From assembly GCA_024692565.1 (NCBI GenBank), contig JAILMN010000027.1:22555-86554 (forward strand): a stretch of 64,000 nucleotides of DNA, in the 5' to 3' direction. Below, piece by piece: positions 53,207 to 61,056 of this stretch. Position numbers and translations under genes: made by a program. How positions within the stretch are numbered: position 1 is the first letter of the stretch; every line of letters starts with the position of its first letter. The notes under the pieces were generated by a model. That model was not told where the DNA came from. It ran no database searches and was given only the letters and a program-made list of their open reading frames with translations. The stretch is from Paludibacteraceae bacterium. GTDB taxonomy: Bacteria; Bacteroidota; Bacteroidia; Bacteroidales; Paludibacteraceae.

Positions 53207-54688
53207 ATGAGTTATAAATACATTGGAGTCCCAACATCAATTACTTTGAGTGAGTGCAAGCAGAATGATGCTATCTTTGCGCCCTCAAAATATACGCGCT
53301 TTTTACCATCAAATACCGAACTATTTGAGCCGCTTTCAAAAATATGCAAAGAGCGTAAGCAAAAAGTAACTGTTGTTAAGAGCAAGCAATATCAATACTC
53401 TGAGATTGGCGATATAGATATTTCCAATGGCACGGTACAATACAGAACAGATTTTGGACTTGATTTGCCTTCTGAAAATCCCAAACTCTGCAAGCCTAAC
53501 GACCTTCTCATCTCGACAGTACGAACTTACAGAGGCGGTTTCGGAATGTTAATTTCGGATAAAGATAATCATTGTTGCTCTCCTGCTATTACGGTAATAA
53601 AAGAAGTGGATCAGCGGATAACAAAAGAATACCTTTTGGCCGTACTCCGGACAGATTTCTTTATAGAACAAATTCTCGGTTTTCAGACACGTGGAATGTA
53701 TCCACGATTGGATAGTAATGCAATGGATAAAGTTGTTATTCCTATACCGAAGGACGAGAATATAATTAAATATGTATCGGCTTTGATGAGGGCGTGTTTG
53801 AACAAGTACGAACTTATTAAGAAAAAGCATGAAGAAATCTTGCATCTAATAGATAACGAACTTACCAATAATCAAAATCAAGGTGTCAATGCTTATCGTT
53901 TGCCGACAATCAAAGATTTATTAAAAGTTGGGCGATTAGATACTGGATTATATTCTGAGAACTTCTGGAAACAAGATGCTTGTATCAAAAACTATAGTAA
54001 TGGTTATACGCCATTTTTGAAACTCAATAATGAGAAAGTTGATATTTCAAGAGGGCAGAATTTGCAAGAGTCAAATATAGGAAAGAGTATCTATGACGAT
54101 AATCCACATAAAGGTTATTATCGGTTGGCTTTGTCTAAGAATTTTACAGACGCCCAAACAGTAGTACAATATCAATATTTAGGAAATCCAAGAAAATTAA
54201 AAACGATTTCAATGGGCGAAATAATATTTTCATGTAGAGGAGATATGGGACGCAACTTGGTTTTCTGCGAACCAATAGATGATATAATAACAAACATTGA
54301 TAGCGTTCATATTGCCTTTAAAGGACAAGAACTATATAAGACCATTTTTATCAGTCAAATATTAGGATATTTAAGAACAAATGAATACCTTAAAACGATA
54401 GCTATTACTGGTTCTGGCGCCGATAGTTTTACGAAATATCAATTCGCACTGTTGAATATACCTAATTTCCCAGATTCTAAGCAAAAAGAGATAGCAGCAT
54501 TATATCACAATCCGCAAGACTATAATACGGAAGATTGCACCGTAGATACATTCTTGGATGTTGACAATAAATACAACGCATCGGCGGGCATTTACGAACT
54601 TGACAAGACAGCAAAACGTCTTCTCAAAATATTAAACGATACTATTGATAAAATTGTTAATGAGCAATCTATTGATATAGTCTTTTAA
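53207..54688 (+). CDS. Restriction-modification specificity subunit (HsdS-like)
   Basis: A 493-residue protein with two target-recognition domains. TRD1 spans about residues 60-200 (LLISTVRTYRGGFGML, QTRGMYPRLDSNAMDKVVIPIP) and is followed by a helical spacer (KYELIKKKHEEILHLIDNEL). TRD2 spans about 290-440 (GEIIFSCRGDMGRNLVFCEP, KYQFALLNIPNFPDSKQKEIA). It chooses the DNA sequence methylated by the partner. Codon usage is AT-rich compared with core genes. The operon ends at the terminator near 54731. Confidence 0.82.
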   Translation: MSYKYIGVPTSITLSECKQNDAIFAPSKYTRFLPSNTELFEPLSKICKERKQKVTVVKSKQYQYSEIGDIDISNGTVQYRTDFGLDLPSENPKLCKPNDLLISTVRTYRGGFGMLISDKDNHCCSPAITVIKEVDQRITKEYLLAVLRTDFFIEQILGFQTRGMYPRLDSNAMDKVVIPIPKDENIIKYVSALMRACLNKYELIKKKHEEILHLIDNELTNNQNQGVNAYRLPTIKDLLKVGRLDTGLYSENFWKQDACIKNYSNGYTPFLKLNNEKVDISRGQNLQESNIGKSIYDDNPHKGYYRLALSKNFTDAQTVVQYQYLGNPRKLKTISMGEIIFSCRGDMGRNLVFCEPIDDIITNIDSVHIAFKGQELYKTIFISQILGYLRTNEYLKTIAITGSGADSFTKYQFALLNIPNFPDSKQKEIAALYHNPQDYNTEDCTVDTFLDVDNKYNASAGIYELDKTAKRLLKILNDTIDKIVNEQSIDIVF

Positions 54689-54729
54689 GAATGAACACAT
54701 AAAAATGTGTGAATGTAGTGAAAAGTGAA

Positions 54730-54757
54730 AGAGACGAGCAGTTGTGCTCGTCTCTTT
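54730..54757 (+). terminator. Bidirectional terminator between the RM operon and the VirE/DUF3987 gene
   Basis: GAGACGAGCA pairs with TGCTCGTCTC around GTTG, followed by TTTTCTT. Confidence 0.9.
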
Positions 54758-54762
54758 TCTTG

Positions 54763-57018
54763 TTAGTAGTTGGTCTTTCGCCACGTTGTTTCGTTGATCT
54801 TGACGATACGATGGTTATTGCGCCAGCGATTGAGAACCATGCTCACGGCAGATGCTTTGACGGATTGTCCTTTACGCGCGCGCAATTTAATAAGGTCTGC
54901 GGCGGTAAACTCTTCCGGAAGTAATTCTAGTAATGAACGGACGCTGCCTCTGTCGCTGGAAATGACTTCCAAAGCTCCTGTCAGTTCTTGCTCCATCTGG
55001 TCGCCCCAGAGCTCCATCTGATTGCGGAACACATATTCGGCTACCCATTCTGCGAACTGACCTACGATGTCCGTATATTTGTGGTCTTCCAAAAGGTAGC
55101 AGAGCATACCGGCACGGAACCCCATTACTGCGGAACGGCGGCGGAGAATATCCATTGCGTGGCTGTCTGCGTCAATAGCCTGCTGGCGTTTGCGCTCCAA
55201 CCAATCGCTGATAACCTTTCCGACTTCGGGGCAAACGATAGTACCTTGCTCGGAATCCAATCTGCGTGCCCAACGGATGATCTCCTCTTTCTCCGCTTCC
55301 GTATATGGGGCGAAGATGGGAATCTCGGTAAACGATGTATCCGGCAATTGCGCGAAGCAAACACGTGTCGCGAGACCGTTTTCGAGGTCTTTGAAGAAGC
55401 GTTTGAGCGAGTTCGGTGTGCCGGTCAGCAGCAAGTTATAGTACACTTTGATGTGCGCATTGAACGAAGCATCGCTCATGTACGCCTGTCCATACTCGGC
55501 ATTGTCGAAAGCCAAACGGTAGATATCCGATTTCTGCGACCACACTCCAGCGCGTTCACTCTTAACGAGCGTGTCCATTTCCTCGCCGATACCGATGAGG
55601 TGTTTGCCTTCTGCGTAAGTGAGCAACTGGAGCAGTTTGGCAATACTGATAGCAATACCATTGTTGCGCGGGCAAGCGTGCGGATCTTCGGGTTGATTCT
55701 TGGAGTTCTTGGAGGCCCGCAAACGCTCTTTGTACGCTTGCTCTTTCTCTCGCTCGATGGCATCTTGCTCGTTGATAGGAGTGAGCAGCAAGTCAATAGG
55801 CTTACGGATAAAACTCTTACCGGACGCAGCCGGAGCCGTGATACAAGAGAAGAAAGACAGACTCTGCTCCTGCATATCCAGATAATCAAATCGTATCTTC
55901 GTTGCTAACGTGCCCAATACCGGCAAACTGGCAATCACCATAGCGGGACGATAGTCAGCCGGCAGTCTGCGGCAGACGAGTTTGAGCAGACGCGGCAGTT
56001 CCGGCAAGGGTAGAGCGGTAGATTTGTTCTGCGCCTTCTTCTCCTGTTCCTCCGGGCTCTTGGCATACTCCAATTCGCGCTCGCAGACGGCTATCACTCC
56101 TTCCATAACCATCGGCATCTGGCTCTTACGCGGACGACCGATAGCAGAGGCAATGACCTGACGACGTTCTTGCTCAGAAAGCCCGAAGTCCGGCAATACT
56201 TGGAACAATAGGTTGGCATTGAAATCGCAGATATAGCGCATGTAGTTCGCCAGCGTGAAGAAGACGGTGTTGCGCTCTCCCTGTACCGCTCCGTCACAAT
56301 TGCCTGTAGCAAGCAGCAGTTGTTGCACAAGGTCTTCATACGGAATACCCCTGTATGTCAATGATGAAATGATGGAGTGATCCGCTTCGCTTAATGGTGT
56401 ATGCGGAGGGAGAGCTAACGGCTCACGCAAGTCGGAACGGTCATCTTCCGCAAACAAACCGGCTTCGTATATCCAAAGGATATAATCTCTCGGAACAACA
56501 TAGGAAGCGCGTGCGAGGTCTTTGGTAACCGCATCATATTCGGTTATCCCGAGTGCTTGCGCGAAACGCATTTGCGCCGCCTCAATGGACTCTAACTGTC
56601 GGATACCATCCGACCCAATGGACGAAATAATTCTTTCACCGATGATACGCAAGCCTTTGCCACTTGCAGTTATGGCTACAAGATAGATGCGGTTGTTGGA
56701 AAGCAGTTGCTTGTCGATGGATTCGAACCAGTCGCGCGGATTGTCCACATGATCGACATCGAGCATTGCAAGACCTGAGGGAACAGCATCAGCCGAAACA
56801 CGTTTGCCGTTCTTGAACGAAGCAGCGTGCGGTATGATGATCGGTAGCCGCTTTTTCAAAGCTTGCTTGCGGTCGTTATAGTCTTTCGCTTGCGTGTCGA
56901 GTGCAGCAATGCGAGAGCAGATATTCTTCACTTCGGGACTGTCGATGAGTTGGTCCCATATTTCGGGCGTACATACTTGCGGTACACCGGCATTTACTTT
57001 TTCTTGATACTGGAACAT
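54763..57018 (-). CDS. VirE-N and DUF3987 domain protein (primase-helicase-like)
   Basis: A 751-residue protein typical of Bacteroidales mobile and conserved accessory loci. The N-terminal VirE-N/BT4734-like domain (residues 1-150: HAASFKNGKRV, GLAMLDVDHVD, ITASGKGLRI) resembles a primase-polymerase fold. The C-terminal DUF3987 region carries ITAPAASGKSFIRKPI (a P-loop-like ASGKS) and GIGEEMDTLV. The start is the ATG at 57018; a second at 57036 is possible and would overlap the upstream gene by 14 nt. A CACCATT/AGCG micro-element (56356-56399) is inserted in frame (PLSEADHSIISSLT). Confidence 0.83.
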   Translation of the reverse strand: MFQYQEKVNAGVPQVCTPEIWDQLIDSPEVKNICSRIAALDTQAKDYNDRKQALKKRLPIIIPHAASFKNGKRVSADAVPSGLAMLDVDHVDNPRDWFESIDKQLLSNNRIYLVAITASGKGLRIIGERIISSIGSDGIRQLESIEAAQMRFAQALGITEYDAVTKDLARASYVVPRDYILWIYEAGLFAEDDRSDLREPLALPPHTPLSEADHSIISSLTYRGIPYEDLVQQLLLATGNCDGAVQGERNTVFFTLANYMRYICDFNANLLFQVLPDFGLSEQERRQVIASAIGRPRKSQMPMVMEGVIAVCERELEYAKSPEEQEKKAQNKSTALPLPELPRLLKLVCRRLPADYRPAMVIASLPVLGTLATKIRFDYLDMQEQSLSFFSCITAPAASGKSFIRKPIDLLLTPINEQDAIEREKEQAYKERLRASKNSKNQPEDPHACPRNNGIAISIAKLLQLLTYAEGKHLIGIGEEMDTLVKSERAGVWSQKSDIYRLAFDNAEYGQAYMSDASFNAHIKVYYNLLLTGTPNSLKRFFKDLENGLATRVCFAQLPDTSFTEIPIFAPYTEAEKEEIIRWARRLDSEQGTIVCPEVGKVISDWLERKRQQAIDADSHAMDILRRRSAVMGFRAGMLCYLLEDHKYTDIVGQFAEWVAEYVFRNQMELWGDQMEQELTGALEVISSDRGSVRSLLELLPEEFTAADLIKLRARKGQSVKASAVSMVLNRWRNNHRIVKINETTWRKTNY
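56356..56399. repeat. CACCATT/AGCG micro-element, copy C (inside the DUF3987 gene)
   Basis: Reverse strand: CACCATTAAGCG-AAG-CGGATCACTCC, then ATCATTTCATCATTGACA. It matches copy A over most of its length. Confidence 0.6.
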
Positions 57019-57022
57019 AACT

Positions 57023-57370
57023 TTAGTTTTTAACATTAGACGACTTGAGTGAATTCCATTTACCTTTTCCCCGTGTCCAATCACAACCTACTGTGTGAAT
57101 ATCCTCGTGGTTCGGGTCATACGGCTTTCGTTCTTTCTTAGCTTTCTTTCCGATGGCTTTCTGCATGGCTTTCCATTGCTCCTCGGTTACTTCAAGTTTC
57201 TCGATGCACATGGGATTGTAGATGTCGCAGTCTATCATCCACGGATTCATTGTCATCCGACAATGGGTTTGCAGCGGACCGTTGATGCCACGGATTTCTC
57301 CGGCTTCGGAGTAGAACGGGCAGGCGCTACTACATTTCACGCCTCCCTTTCTGATTGCGATCAGCAACAT
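57023..57370 (-). CDS. Small cysteine-rich protein of unknown function
   Basis: A 115-residue protein with five cysteines in its first 56 residues (KCSSACPFYSEAG, THCRMT, DCDIYNPMCIEK), suggesting a zinc or iron-sulfur site. The C-terminal half is basic and helical (EEQWKAMQKAIGKKAKKERK). It overlaps the upstream gene by 10 nt and precedes the DUF3987 gene directly. The layout matches small helper genes of this locus type; no family is named. Confidence 0.65.
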   Translation of the reverse strand: MLLIAIRKGGVKCSSACPFYSEAGEIRGINGPLQTHCRMTMNPWMIDCDIYNPMCIEKLEVTEEQWKAMQKAIGKKAKKERKPYDPNHEDIHTVGCDWTRGKGKWNSLKSSNVKN

Positions 57371-57759
57371 TGTTCAGGCTCCTCCTCGAGCTCCATATCG
57401 CTCAGCACGTCGCACATCTGCTCCGTTTCTGATTCGAAGATGTCTGCTAATACGCGAGCGTTCTTATACTCTCCGTGTCGCACGTACAGGTGCAGCGTGA
57501 CACCGAAATCGGTTTTACTGATTTTACCGTGCAGCGAGCCTGTGAGGTCTTTGAACTTACGTTCCGGCAAGGATTGCTTTTCCTTCTTTGCTTTGGGTTG
57601 GTTCTGTATGATACGAAGGTTATCCTCGTCCACATACTCTACCTCGGCGTTGATCTTGTCACCCGGAACAAACACTTTCGTTGCCTGTACGTCTGCGTCC
57701 ATACACAGGAGCTTCGTCTTTACGGTTGCCGCTTGGGACTTTTTCTTTTGTTGTGCCAT
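57361..57759 (-). CDS. Conserved small protein of unknown function in the VirE/DUF3987 operon
   Basis: A 132-residue protein with a basic N terminus (MAQQKKKSQAA), a central beta-rich region (VFVPGDKINAEVEYVDEDNLRIIQNQ, FKDLTGSLHGKISKTDFGVTLHLYVRHGEY) and an acidic end (DMELEEEPEQCC). No family recognised. It is the first gene after the promoter at 57929-57960 with a leader of about 165 nt. Confidence 0.65.
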   Translation of the reverse strand: MAQQKKKSQAATVKTKLLCMDADVQATKVFVPGDKINAEVEYVDEDNLRIIQNQPKAKKEKQSLPERKFKDLTGSLHGKISKTDFGVTLHLYVRHGEYKNARVLADIFESETEQMCDVLSDMELEEEPEQCC

Positions 57760-57928
57760 AAATCTCTAAAGATTATGGCCAATCGTACAACCCCTTTCAC
57801 AATGGCTATAACTCTGAGGGTTGAAGCGTGACGAGTCAACCATTGCTTATTATTCACGCATTTTGGATTGGCGATTGTTAATACTATTTTGGATATTCAA
57901 TCGGACACTTCCGATCTCAAATCCGATG

Positions 57929-57960
57929 CAAAATTACAACAAAAAAAGCAGCCCTGCAAG
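57929..57960 (-). promoter_or_regulatory. Promoter of the VirE/DUF3987 operon
   Basis: Minus strand: CTTG (57957-57960), a 20-bp spacer, TAATTTTG (57929-57936). The terminator of the upstream operon lies inside the spacer. Confidence 0.8.
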
Positions 57961-57972
57961 AAATAGGCTGCT
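57940..57972 (-). terminator. Terminator of the 58-59 kb operon, embedded in the next promoter
   Basis: Minus strand: AGCAGCC (57966-57972) and GGCTGCT (57947-57953) pair, followed by TTTTTTT (57941-57947). The T-run is in the spacer of the promoter at 57929-57960. Confidence 0.75.
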
Positions 57973-57984
57973 CTGGAGGTTACA

Positions 57985-58066
57985 TTGGAACCGGAGTTCC
58001 GAAGAATGGTTTTAGATGGAACTGAGTTCCGGAACTACTTGGAACTAAAGCGATACTTATTGAAGT
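57985..58066. repeat. Cluster of GGAAC/GTTCC words
   Basis: GGAACCGGAGTTCC, GGAACTGAGTTCC, GGAACtACTTGGAAC and a late GTTCC form overlapping short palindromes across the end of the 58035 gene. Confidence 0.5.
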
Positions 58067-58433
58067 TCCTGGATGTGTATTTTAGTTGTCCCCAAAAGGC
58101 ACAAATATCGCGATAGAGTTGTTCGGAAGACATACCGGCTGTATCCAAATATCCCATAAACTCAAATTCGTGGATACGTTTCCAAAGTTCCTCGGCAGAA
58201 CCACAGCAAGCGGCACGTAGGGTATTCTCTACGTGATCGACCATATTTTTCTGTCGGCATAGTTCCGTGATGTGGGAGAAATGAGTGTCCACTTCTTCAA
58301 ATGGCACATCTTCCGCCTCGCGTTCCGGCTTCGGTGGCTGCTCTCCTTTCTCGGCAGTATAATTATGGATGTGTTTATCTCCCAGCACCAATTCGCTTAT
58401 GCTGCTGTCCCGTATTACTATTGTCTTGGGCAT
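58035..58433 (-). CDS. Small protein of unknown function (accessory locus)
   Basis: A 132-residue acidic/basic protein (DSSISELVLGDKHIHNY, EEVDTHFSHITELCRQKNMVDHVENTLRAACCGSAEELWKRI). A helical middle (residues 50-95) and a Tyr/Arg-rich C terminus (YTSRNFNKYRFSSK) are seen. It overlaps the 58375 gene by 59 nt. No family recognised. The last codons lie inside the GGAAC repeat cluster. Confidence 0.6.
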   Translation of the reverse strand: MPKTIVIRDSSISELVLGDKHIHNYTAEKGEQPPKPEREAEDVPFEEVDTHFSHITELCRQKNMVDHVENTLRAACCGSAEELWKRIHEFEFMGYLDTAGMSSEQLYRDICAFWGQLKYTSRNFNKYRFSSK

Positions 58434-58743
58434 ATATCTCGTGTACGTCTCCTGTTACTAATCTGTTGATTTTGGCTTTTCCTTTAACAACAACTCGCGG
58501 CTTTGCCTGCAATTCCAAAGCTAAATTTTTCCAATACTCGACTTCTTGCTCTGCTTTGTCTGCTCGTTGTTTCTCTGCTTCGGCTCTTTCTTCGGCTTCG
58601 TCTGCTCGTTGTTTCTCGGCTATATATGCATCGAGCGACCTCTGCTCAGTGTAGGCAGAGGTGGTAAGCAAAGCAGCAATCCCGTGCTTGATTGCAATTG
58701 AATCGGATATCTGCTTGCTGTCGATGTCATACGAAACAGCCAT
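58375..58743 (-). CDS. Coiled-coil protein of unknown function
   Basis: A 122-residue protein. Residues about 40-80 are a clear coiled coil (EKQRADEAEERAEAEKQRADKAEQEVEYWKNLA, heptad repeats). The N terminus is a mixed alpha/beta unit and the C terminus is Gly/Gln-rich and basic. The start at 58743 (second Met) is chosen for its spacing after the upstream gene. It resembles a structural or oligomerisation protein of the accessory locus. Confidence 0.6.
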   Translation of the reverse strand: MAVSYDIDSKQISDSIAIKHGIAALLTTSAYTEQRSLDAYIAEKQRADEAEERAEAEKQRADKAEQEVEYWKNLALELQAKPRVVVKGKAKINRLVTGDVHEIYAQDNSNTGQQHKRIGAGR

Positions 58744-58753
58744 CAATAGTTAC

Positions 58754-59149
58754 TTAGTCTTTATCTTCGCTTGTGCGCAAGCGGTTGCGCAATGTCATTT
58801 TATAGCACTCGCTTTCCATCGTTTCATCTCCTTCTTCATAGCGAGCGAGATCGTAGATGTTAACGTAGTTCGTGTAGTCAATTTTGAGCGTATCAAACAG
58901 TTGGCGTGTATTCAGATAGAGATACTTACCGGAACTGAGTACAGGGAAAGCCTCTGCTTTGCGCTCGCGTGCTACGCCCATGTACATTATTTTCTTATTC
59001 TCATCATCGGGAGCCAAATAAATGCTGCAATCCGGTGTGAGTTTCAACTGATTCATTGTGTCGGCAGTAAACCCGAGTTTGCCAGTTGACTGAATTGTTG
59101 CTTTTAGACGCACGGTGTATTTCTTTGCGTCAAATCTTTTTCCTATCAT
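58754..59149 (-). CDS. Small protein of unknown function, first of the operon
   Basis: A 131-residue protein with alternating strands (YTVRLKATIQSTGKLGFTADTMNQLKL, IYLAPDDENKKIMYMGVARE) and a helical end (EEGDETMESECYKMTLRNRL). The N-terminal half is reminiscent of small beta-barrel DNA-binding domains, but this is a guess. It follows a promoter (59177-59184) by 27 nt. Confidence 0.6.
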   Translation of the reverse strand: MIGKRFDAKKYTVRLKATIQSTGKLGFTADTMNQLKLTPDCSIYLAPDDENKKIMYMGVARERKAEAFPVLSSGKYLYLNTRQLFDTLKIDYTNYVNIYDLARYEEGDETMESECYKMTLRNRLRTSEDKD

Positions 59150-59176
59150 ACTTTAGTGGTTTTATGATTTCGGCTG

Positions 59177-59207
59177 CAAAATTAGTACAAATAATTTAAT
59201 TGACAAA
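59177..59207 (-). promoter_or_regulatory. Promoter of the 58.7-59.1 kb operon
   Basis: Minus strand: TTTG (59204-59207), a 19-bp spacer, TAATTTTG (59177-59184). Confidence 0.7.
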
Positions 59208-59579
59208 ATAATTTTGAAAAAAAATTCAAAAAAATTTAATTTTGTATGTTTCACGCATATTTTTCGCGTGTTGCACTCTATGTTGTATTATGTATAATCT
59301 TCATAAATCACATAAAGACACGATTATGCTCCCCGTTCACACTTTCACATTTCTTAGTCCAAAATCCCGAATTGCGCCGTTCACAAATCACACTTTCACA
59401 TATGGTGTGTCGGTGCTGAAATATGCCATAATATAATATAATATATATTATATTTATATTATGACCATTTACTGAAGGTACATAGCATGTGTGAATCTGT
59501 GAAATGTGAATCTGGAATTACACGGAAAAAGCGAAAAAACAAGAAAAATGCATTTTTTTGAAAAATTTTTGCAAAAAAA

Positions 59580-59612
59580 TTTGGAAAAAGTAAAATGTTC
59601 ATCGTATCTTTG
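59580..59612 (+). promoter_or_regulatory. Promoter of the small-protein cluster
   Basis: TTTG (59580-59583), a 21-bp spacer, TATCTTTG (59605-59612). Confidence 0.7.
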
Positions 59613-59670
59613 CATCGGATTTCAAAAATGACAAAAAACATATAAGTGTGACGTTCGGGATGCGAACGAA

Positions 59671-59889
59671 ATGCGAATAAAAATGAAAGGAAAAAATATG
59701 AAAGCAGTACTTATTATACCGATTGAGAGCCTAAGAGGGAAACTGAGGAAGGATGGATACTATTTCCGTGTGTACCAGGGGCAACAGATAGTGCAAAGAT
59801 GTCCGACAAAATGGGTGGACACTCCGGCACGAAAAGCTGCGAGGGAGAAATTCATCGAGCGGTACGGAAAGAAAAATGGCGGGGCGTAG
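59671..59889 (+). CDS. Small protein of the 60-kb cluster (unknown)
   Basis: At most 72 residues; in-frame starts at 59671, 59683 and 59698 (MKAVLIIPIESLRGK) are all possible, the last giving a compact 63-residue protein. It has a short strand region (YYFRVYQGQQIVQRCP) and a helical end (TPARKAAREKFIERYGKK). The pattern TP-A-x-x-A-x-x-x-F recurs in the two proteins downstream. Its stop codon sits at the start of structured element copy 2. Confidence 0.6.
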   Translation: MRIKMKGKNMKAVLIIPIESLRGKLRKDGYYFRVYQGQQIVQRCPTKWVDTPARKAAREKFIERYGKKNGGA

Positions 59890-59990
59890 TGCCGTATGCT
59901 ACTCCGCAAAAAACACGGTGCCCCCCGCTCGTGCTTTTGCAGACCCCAACTGCAAAAGAACGTTTTTGCCGGAGTACATAACGGCAAGGC
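59886..59990 (+). repeat. Two-hairpin structured element, copy 2
   Basis: GCCGT (about 59891) pairs with ACGGC (about 59981), TACTCC with GGAGTA, and CAAAAAAC with GTTTTTG. The inner hairpin is CTTTTGCAG / CTGCAAAAG; compared with copy 1 both strands changed (G to A, C to T), so pairing is kept. Confidence 0.82.
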
Positions 59991-60085
59991 GGGTGTAACA
60001 GAATGCCGAATTTTTCGGCATAATAAACTAATAACATAAACCTTAACCCCTCGCACGACGCGAGAATAAACAATGTCGAGTAACA

Positions 60086-60427
60086 ATGGCAAAGATTAAG
60101 CCTATGGCGCTCATTGAGAGCATGAAAAAGAAAGTGTGCGAGCACAGTGACGTGTACTTCCGCACCAACAAACGCACCGGCGTGACGTATTCCGGTAAGT
60201 TGTGTAACCCTTCGACCAAAGCACCGAGTGCAGCGCAGACGGCAGCGAAAGAACGTTTTGCGAAAGTGTCTGCGGCGATTCGAACGATTTTGGCGGGATC
60301 GAGTGAGCAGAAAACGGCGTTGGTAGCCGGATTCAAGGCTCAGAACAAAATCGGCTCGCTGTTCGGGTACGCGATGCACAAGCTGAACGACCAGTACGAT
60401 GCAAACGGCGATTTGATCGGCGGCTAA
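60086..60427 (+). CDS. Small basic protein (HU-like/accessory, unknown)
   Basis: A 113-residue protein (MAKIKPMALIESMKKKVCEHSDVYFRTNKRTG...). It shares a shape with the genes on either side: a strand pair (VYFRTNKRTGVTYSGKLC) then APSAAQTAAKERFAKVSAAI. Similar small proteins accompany VirE/DUF3987 and smalltalk genes in Bacteroidales, where some are annotated HU-like DNA-binding proteins; I cannot confirm that fold here. It may be structural or DNA-binding. Confidence 0.6.
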   Translation: MAKIKPMALIESMKKKVCEHSDVYFRTNKRTGVTYSGKLCNPSTKAPSAAQTAAKERFAKVSAAIRTILAGSSEQKTALVAGFKAQNKIGSLFGYAMHKLNDQYDANGDLIGG

Positions 60428-60482
60428 ACTCGCTTGAGCTTTCCCCAATTAAATTTATTAACTCTTAAAAACCTAAACAACT

Positions 60483-60872
60483 ATGGCAAAAGTAAAATGG
60501 GCAGAGGGCATAGAATATGTATCCGGCCTTTTGAGTAAACGCCCGAAAGCGGGCAAGATGCACAGTGATCACGGTTGTGCGCTGTTGGCGACGCACCGCG
60601 TGGCAGCGACCACGAACCCTGTTTGTACGCGTCTGTACATGGTCGGGCCGTACAAGCGCAGCACTCCGGTTGGCGCCCGTGAGGCACAGGCACGGACGCG
60701 ATTTGCGGCGGTGGCCCGTGCGGTGAACACGCGTAAGAACGACCTGATGAACATGACGACCGATCAGGCGAACTTCCTCGCGCAGAAAGATTTGGCAGGC
60801 GGCAAGAAGACGTACAAGGCGTACTTGTGGTCGATCTGCGGCGATGCTTACGATGCGGAGCACAATGGGTAA
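60483..60872 (+). CDS. Small protein of the 60-kb cluster (unknown)
   Basis: A 129-residue protein (MAKVKWAEGIEYVSGLLSKRPKAGKMHSDHGCALLATHR). It repeats the pattern of the neighbours: TRLYMVGPYKRSTPVGAREAQARTRFAAVARAV, then a C-terminal helix and strand region. It ends just before structured element copy 3. Function unknown. Confidence 0.6.
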   Translation: MAKVKWAEGIEYVSGLLSKRPKAGKMHSDHGCALLATHRVAATTNPVCTRLYMVGPYKRSTPVGAREAQARTRFAAVARAVNTRKNDLMNMTTDQANFLAQKDLAGGKKTYKAYLWSICGDAYDAEHNG

Positions 60873-60880
60873 TTAACGTA

Positions 60881-61027
60881 GTTTAGAACCCCAAAAGCCA
60901 TTCGGATAGCGCATATACTCCTCAAAAAACATGCTGCCCCGCATTCGTGTTCCGCGTTCCCCAACCGCTCCACAACGTTTTTGCCGGAGTACATGCTAAT
61001 CTTCCGCTACGCGGAGGGGTTCTAAAC
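60881..61027 (+). repeat. Two-hairpin structured element, copy 3
   Basis: A perfect 12-bp outer helix of unrelated sequence to copy 1: GTTTAGAACCCC (60881-60892) with GGGGTTCTAAAC (61016-61027). AGCG/CGCT, TACTCC/GGAGTA and CAAAAAAC/GTTTTTG are kept. The inner hairpins differ in sequence but still pair (ATGC/GCAT; GTG-GCG/CGC-CAC). Confidence 0.82.
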
Positions 61028-61056
61028 AAATGTGTAATGTGTAAAGTGTAATGTGT

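Larger units (their letters stand above)
59150..59670. other. AT-rich divergent intergenic region with TGTGAAA / TTTCACA micro-repeats
   Basis: No gene is seen in this 520-bp region between the minus-strand operon and the plus-strand gene at 59671. It holds the minus promoter (59177-59184), CACACTTTCACAT words at about 59338 and 59390, a reverse group (TGTGTGAATCTGTGAAATGTGAAT at about 59489), short AT-only runs (59433-59458), and the plus promoter (59580-59612). Confidence 0.65.

Noticed and set aside
51021..54688. Complete type I restriction system
   Set aside because: No stand-alone HsdR with helicase motifs is encoded in the window; the nuclease-like domain is fused to the methyltransferase.
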